From: Anaeramoeba flamelloides
Lineage: Eukaryota; Metamonada; Anaeramoebidae
Assembly: GCA_027625915.1 (NCBI GenBank)
Contig: JANTQA010000070.1
Span: 13,955,001-14,019,000, forward strand
Direction: 5' to 3'
DNA: 64,000 bases
The position numbers and the translations under genes are program-made. The notes below the pieces were generated by a model. That model searched no databases, was not told the origin of the DNA, and saw only the letters and a list, made by a program, of their open reading frames with translations. This document shows, one piece after another, positions 57,943 to 64,000 of this stretch (positions are counted from its first letter, which is position 1; each line of letters starts with the position of its first letter).

Positions 57943-59373
57943 TATTATCCAATTTGAACATTATTTGAACTTGTTTTTACAGTTTTTTATAAAAAATTGT
58001 AAAAAAAAATACATACAATTTCTTTTTTGTATATTTCATTACTCTATTTTAAAAACATTCCATCACAAAGAATCTTTTTAAAACCAAATTTTTGTATGGA
58101 GTATATTTATTTTTAAAGGGTGAAATTCTTTATTCGAAGTGAGTTAAATACAGATATTCTAAATAAAAATTTCAGATACATTACAAATGTTATCCTTTTA
58201 TTTTGGATATTCTCTTACAATCTTTTTTCAAAATATTAAAACAAATTTCCTTTTAACAAAAAAATGTTGTTTTTTAGAGTTTATATTTTTTATTCTATTG
58301 TAAATACAAACTTACCATAGATTCGTAATACAGAGTAAAAATGAAAAGTAGTCAAGATTTATGAGGGAATTAAAGATTTTTAGGGAGTTATTGATACTTT
58401 TCTACTAAAAACTAACTCAATATAATAGTTATTCTCATGAATATCATCTTAGGTTTATTTTGAAGGGCTTGGTAAGTGATATTTTGGAGTAGAACACAAA
58501 TAAGAACAAAAAATCAGGTAAATATACCCTTTTTGCAAGAAATTTTTTTTTTATATCTCTGAAGAAAATCTAGTGCACTACATAAGAACAGAATCAAGAT
58601 AAAAAGATGATATCTGTAGTTTATCTAAAGAATTCATTTTGAATATTATCCCCTCAAAAAATTGAAAATATGTAATTGAACTAAAAACTTGAAAATATGT
58701 TTTTTGAATTTATTATTATTTTTTGCAAATTAGAAAAAAAAAAAATTTGTTTGAATTAAAGTTTAACAAATCAATAGGATTTATTAATTAAAACAGATGA
58801 AATGATTTTCTCTCTCTTTTTTTTTTTTTTTTAGTATTTACTATTAATGATGAAGAATCAATTTTTGAAAATGAAATAAGATTATTATTTTATTGAGGGA
58901 TTAGTTTTATACTTTAAAATTTTTAGTGATCTGTTAAAGACTGTAAATTATATCAATTACTCATAGTTTAAATTCTTAAACATTGTTTCTATATTGTTGT
59001 TACAAATTATTATTGTGAAAGAAGTGTCAATTATACAGTACATGACTTTTTACTTAAATTTTGGAAAAGTGGAAAATCATCCATTTCGTGATTATTGGTG
59101 GAAAAAACACAAAAGCTCTTTTTATAGTTGAAAAACTAAAATAAACATTCGACAAGAATAAAAGAAAAAATAAAATTGGTGATTAAAAACATACAATTGA
59201 TAATAACAAAAGAAAAAAGAAGAAGAGGAAAGAAAGAATTTCAATTATAAATCGCAAATAAGACGAAATAATTAAAAAATCAAAAAATCGAAAAATATTT
59301 TATATTTTGATTTTATTATTTATTTTGAGAAGAAGAAAAATACTTCTTAATGACTACCTAATATTATAAACCA

Positions 59374-59376
<3 letters not shown>

Positions 59377-59410
<34 letters not shown>
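59377..59410. repeat. (TA)n microsatellite
   Basis: About 34 bp of uninterrupted TA. Confidence 0.95.
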
Positions 59411-59413
<3 letters not shown>

Positions 59414-59451
59414 GTATATATTGATTTATTTCATACTTCAGATATTTTGAA

Positions 59452-59503
59452 AATTATTATTATTATTATTATTATTGTTGTTGTTGTTGTTGTTGCTGCT
59501 GCC
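59452..59503. repeat. compound (TTA)n(TTG)n(CTG)n microsatellite
   Basis: The triplet run changes stepwise from TTA to TTG to CTG within about 50 bp. Confidence 0.95.
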
Positions 59504-60235
59504 ACTACCACTGTAATTTACAGGAGAAGGGGTTAATTCTTATTATTTCGCCTAATTCCTAAAATTTTATTTAGAATTTTTTTAAATGATTTAAACATAT
59601 CTGTTATTATTTGAATGAGGATGAAACAATTACCCAATATATTTTTCTTAATAGGATAATATTTTAATATTTAACAGAAAGAAAATTCTATTGGATAATT
59701 TTGAATTCTAAACCAGATAGCGGGAGCTATTGTATACTTGGAATTAAGTCACTACAGTAAACAAAAAAAAATAAAATTTGAAAACTAATTAAAAAATAAT
59801 TCTTTTTAGTTTTTTATTTTATTTTTAATCTCTCTTCAGACAAATTTCAAATTTTGAAGGAATAGTTTTGAAATTCGCAAACTAAAATAAAAAATTGAAA
59901 CTTTCAAGATTAAGATACATTCTAAAATTTATTATTTTTTTCCTACTGGCATCCAAAATAATTGTTTCTCATTAATAAAAACATCTTTATAATTCCAATT
60001 TTGAAAAAACAAAAAATATAACAAGTTATTAAAAATCAAGGGAAAACCCATTTTCAAATATTCCCTTTTCCAATCCATTTTTGAAAATTCGAGAATTTTT
60101 CAAAGTAATTAAAATGGCTATCAAAAACAAAAATTAAAAAAAAAAAAAAAAGAAAAATTTAAATATCACTCCAAATTATTTGAGTATAGACTAACAAAGA
60201 GCTTTGGTCAATAAATAACTAATATAATTATATCT

Positions 60236-61350
60236 GAAAAAATGATTATTTTCCCATTTTTCTTGATTTACTTTACAAAAATACAATAAATTTATTATTC
60301 GCTAGGATGAATAAAAATATTGAATCTTGTTCATTGCTAAGATTAGAAATATTATTATTTTTAAAAATAGTTGTTAAATTATTTTTTTTTAATTCAGAAA
60401 TCCAGTTTTTATGATTATTTTCATAGGCAGTGCAATTAGAGAGAAAAACGCCCAAATCTCCAATGAGAGCTAATCTATTTTTTTTTTATACAGCATGGAT
60501 TTTTTTTTATTTTCATTTATTACACAAGAATATCTGTTTTGATAATTTGCAAATTTTATGAGTGTTTATATTAGAAGTTGAACCTTTCTATTTTAAATTA
60601 TCTTTTATCATCTAGTTTTCCAAGATTTCAAAAAATGACTAAAATCTCGAGTTTTACTCTATTATTTCGAATTCTGGAAAACCCAACTCAAATTTTAACT
60701 TGAACAATTTTATCTTGTTCAATTTCAAATTCTTTTTACTTTTTAGATCTCTAATTAATGTTTTAAAGTTCTTTTTCAAAAAGTGAGAGGATTAATTAAT
60801 TTATCAAACCCTAAAAATTTTAATTTGAGAATTAATTTAAATTTTTTTTTATATATTCTCATCCTTAGTAAATTAATTTTTGGATCATTTTGTTTTAACA
60901 ATAAGTCTTGGGAAACGTGGATTAATAAAAAAAATGTATTTTTTTTTAATTTATTCATGTATCTAATGTTTTTGAAATCAGTATATGTTAAGTTAACTAT
61001 TTCTAATTCATTTAATAGTTGACTATGTAAAATTACTTTAAAGAATTTAACTTTTGGGTCAATTAGAAAAATTTCTTTCTTTAAAAATATGTAGGAACTT
61101 TTTTTTTTTTTTTTTTAATTATTATCAACTTTTTCAAAGTTAAATTTTAATTGTGTTTTTTGTCGAACCAAATGTCTAGATATATAATTTCTTTTTATTT
61201 ATATTTTTTTGTTATATCTTTATTTGGATTCATACCAAAAAATTTGATTATGATCAAAAAATCAAGAAAAGATATTTTACTAGCCATAACCTTTTCTACA
61301 TTATAGCTAGGATAAAAAAAATGTAAAAAAAATAAAGGGATTACGAAAGC
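60236..61350 (-). mobile_element. LINE fragment, copy 3, minus strand
   Basis: Read on the minus strand, 61290-60780 matches the RT-distal region of copy 1: FGMNPNKD, then TYTDFKNIRYMNK...RIYKKKFKLILKLK beside TDFKDIDTWINK...ITIYKRRFKLI. A hairpin module follows (60610-60690), then KGSTSNIN and the zinc-knuckle region ending NCTAYENNHKNWISELKKNN (60273-60455), with the first Cys pair lost. It is interrupted by several stops and indels. The catalytic RT core is absent. Confidence 0.82.
60610..60690. repeat. hairpin module, locus 5, inside LINE copy 3
   Basis: TTTTCCAAGATTTC...GTTTTACTCTATTATTTCGAATTCTGGAAAACC, a single CCAGAATTC-type hairpin between the thumb and zinc-knuckle regions of the LINE. 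Confidence 0.75.
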
Positions 61351-61354
61351 CCCT

Positions 61355-61880
61355 TCAAGTGTTGGAGAGTGCCGTAGAGTATCGTGGATGTGTCACCAAG
61401 TGCCGTCAAGTAAAGTAGAGTTCCTAGGTTTTTTTTTTAATTTTTGAAATGAAAAGAAAATTAAATAAATTTTCTTTACATTTCAAAAAGTAAAAAAAAC
61501 CTAACGACGCTTTCTCAGAATTCAAAAGAATTTAGTAAAATCAAGGATTTTACTCAATTCTTGCAAATCCTGGAAAACCTAGCAAAAAGTGACGTCACAT
61601 GCAGTAAAGCGATGTCAAGTGCCTATCTTTTCCAGAATTCAAAAGAATAGAGTAAAATGAAAGATTTTACTCAATTCTTCCGATTTCTGGAAAAACCAAC
61701 AGTGGTTTTATTGAGGTTTTCTGTTTTATTTGTAAAATCTATCAATTTTCCAAATAAAAAGAAAACTCAAGAAAATCGAACTTCAGTTTTTTGTAATTTA
61801 AGAAATGAAAAGAAAAAAAAAATTAAAAAATTTTCTTTTTATTTTTTAAATTAAAAAAAAAAACTAACGACAGTGGATAC
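61355..61880. repeat. hairpin-module cluster, locus 6, abutting LINE copy 3
   Basis: Spacers GAGAGTGCCGTAGAGTATCG, AAGTGCCGTCAAG and GATGTCAAGTGCC separate at least five hairpins of the three types seen elsewhere. These include two CCAGAATTC types and one AAAATCTATCAATTTTCC type, ending CTAACGACAG. Confidence 0.85.
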
Positions 61881-64000
61881 AATTTTAAGTTGGACCCGTA
61901 AATGATATTATTATTTTTTATATTGATATTTTAATTATTTTTCTTCTCTCTTTTTTTATTTGTAAAATTTTTATTGAATTTATCCATTCTCTCAATAAAT
62001 AAATAAATAAATAAATTTAATATTTATTTCAATTCAAATCTGAACTTTTTAAAAAATAATAAAAAAAATTATTCAGGGAGTAGTCATTTTTGAAAATAAA
62101 ATGAAATCTTGTCAAGATCTTGAAATTTTTTTTTTTTGTAATTTGTGTTTCGACTTTTGAAATGGATGAGTTAGCCTCATTTAAACAATTTATTGATTTG
62201 AGTCTATTTTTTGAAATCCAAAATTTGCTTGTTTCCAATATAAAACAAAAAAAATTAACCTATTATTTTTCTTTAACAATTAAGTTAATTCTTGAAAATG
62301 GTAAAACATATTTTTTGTTTTATGTTGGAAAGTATTGATTTCGAAAGTAAATTTTTTATTTGGTTTTTTTTCTTTGATTAATATTTCAATTCAAATCTTA
62401 GCCAATAAAACTAATTGTGGTATAGACGATTCAATAAATGAATATTTGGTACAATCCGAACCACAGTTTACCAATTAAATTGAGATCTATTATGCAAAAA
62501 AAAAATTTTTTCTTAAATGTTTTGAAAAAGTTGTTTTCTGGTTTTCAAAAAATGAAAAAAAATTCTAAAAAAAAATTTTTTTTTACAAATTGTTTGGTCT
62601 TATTCACAAGAATCCTTATTACAATTCAAATCATTTTTGGTAGAAAAAAAAATGATTTTGAATTTTGAGGATAAAATTAACTAATTCCAAAATATCTTCA
62701 AGAAAAATTTTATTTTGAAAAATCAAATTTTATCTTTAAAAAAAAACAAAATTTCAAAGTAAAATTTTTAAATGACTTTCAAACTTTGATTATTATAACT
62801 ATCATTCTTAAAAAAAATCCAATTATTTTTTAGTTCGTTGAATATATCAATTTTTTGGTTAACCAAAAGTTTTATCTCAAAGAAGAAAAAAATATTTATA
62901 TTAATATTACTGGTGAAAAAGACTTTTTATAGTATAATAATGATCAAAATGACAATAAACGAGGTAAAAACTTGTTATATATGAGAAATAAAATGAATTT
63001 AAAAGTTTTCTTTTTCTGAAAAAATGGTAAAAAAAAAATTGATCTCACTATACTAATTTTCTTTCCTGGCTTTCTTAGTCGATCAGAATTTTTTGACACT
63101 TGGCATATACAAATTTTATAAGTAGAGAAAACCACCAATAACATATTTTAAAATTTTGCCTTGTGGTCGTACAAGACTGATCCCTTAATAAAAAATTTTA
63201 AGTTTAAATAGTTATAATTTGTAATTTTTTTGTGTGTTGATAGTAATTTTACAAATTAAAATTGAACATTTATTCAAAAAAAAATATTTTGTAGACTTTT
63301 TACTTTTTCCAATTTTCTTTTTAAGCTGTTTGGGTTCCTTCGGTTCCTTAGGTTCCTCTCCTCTTTTTGTTTTTTTTTAAGTTTTAAGCGGGTGTAAAAG
63401 GGGGAAAAAAATATGATAGTAATTGGTAAACCTGTTCATAATAAAATCTTAAAATAAATTGAACTTGTTCTGATGTAACTAAAACGAATCGAACTGGACT
63501 TATGCGACTGAAAAAAACTTAAGCGATTTGATACCAACTAATTCGATTGGAAACAAACCAAAGTGAACTCCCCATACAATATATTCAGCTGTTACTTGGA
63601 CTGTTTCAATACTTTAAAGTCGGTAAATTGTATTGAAATTCGGTGAAAACAAGATTTGATAAACTGTCAAAATAAAAAAGGAATTAAAAATAAAAATCTT
63701 AAAAAATAAAAAAAGATTTCAAAACCAATTCTTATTCTTAAAGACCTCAGTATTTTCTAGATGTAACCCATCTCTAAAGTTCGAATTTAAATCTTAATAA
63801 AGTAATATCTTTCATTTGATCTATAATTGGTCAAATATTTAGTACTCTTTATTAAAATAAATTATGGTTGCTATCCATAAATTTAACAGAAAAAGAAAAA
63901 ACCATCAACCGATTTAACATTGAGGGTAAATAAAAAAACTTTTCAATTAATTCTTTTTTTTATTATTTTTTGAATCCTTTTAATTTCTTTCTCTTTCTCT
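61881..64000. other. intergenic, no gene seen
   Basis: A/T-rich with an (AAAT)n microsatellite (61997-62020) and GGTTCCT repeats near 63331-63358. Short frames in this stretch have no recognisable content. Confidence 0.4.

Larger units (their letters stand above)
57946..60235. other. intergenic, no gene seen
   Basis: A/T-rich with microsatellites at 59377-59410 and 59452-59503. A 58010-58200 segment weakly resembles the 52358 MITE family. No supported ORF. Confidence 0.4.

Noticed and set aside
63481-63500. GTTCGATTC on the minus strand as a tRNA T-arm
   Set aside because: Flanking bases do not form a T stem or cloverleaf.

Overview
The window is eukaryotic nuclear DNA from a very A+T-rich unicellular organism. 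By eye A+T is roughly four fifths overall and higher between genes. Genes carry spliceosomal introns with GT..AG ends, mostly TAG acceptors. Proteins are rich in Lys, Glu, Asp, Asn and His runs, and homopolymer A/T tracts and microsatellites are everywhere. This suits AT-rich amoeboid or flagellate protists (Anaeramoebae, Amoebozoa and Heterolobosea all have such genomes), but nothing seen fixes the lineage.

Seven genes can be supported, with exon models built by matching reading phase across splice sites. From left to right they are: a Sam50/Omp85 outer-membrane assembly barrel (minus, 5 exons, 3931-8985); an intronless bifunctional methylenetetrahydrofolate dehydrogenase/cyclohydrolase (minus, 11658-12557); a two-domain FEX/CrcB fluoride exporter (plus, 4 exons, 19920-24185); a Lys-rich protein with an N-terminal Cys/His cluster (plus, 27055-28734); a cation diffusion facilitator (SLC30-type) with an insert of about 1,030 residues in its cytosolic loop (minus, 3 exons, 30320-36862); a BRSK/SAD-type AMPK-related kinase (minus, 5 exons, 41932-52076) with a 6.3-kb intron; and an intronless ankyrin-repeat protein (minus, 56165-56989). 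These are unrelated housekeeping, transport and signalling genes; no operon or shared pathway is visible.

The rest is dominated by repeats. There are three or four broken copies of one LINE (13.1-15.2, 24.8-25.3 and 60.2-61.3 kb) and one Tc1/mariner transposase remnant (43935-44973). Four full-length ~535-bp MITEs have TA target duplications and ends like those of the mariner remnant. At least six further short inverted-repeat (MITE or foldback) families are present, some nested in one another with empty-site copies elsewhere in the window. A recurrent family of hairpin modules separated by GTGCCGTCAAGTGCC-like spacers sits mainly inside the LINE copies. Every intron longer than 1.5 kb carries repeated DNA, while the other introns are 120-360 nt.

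The observations most worth a second look are: the hairpin-module family and its link to the LINE; the clusters of TCGCGA palindromes between two convergent genes; the giant His/Asp/Glu/Lys-rich insertion and missing transmembrane-5 aspartate of the zinc-transporter-like protein; a near-perfect ~300-bp hairpin in the kinase intron; and two GTTTG 5' splice sites implied by independent protein homology. No virus-like or LTR element, rRNA, tRNA or CRISPR array was recognised.
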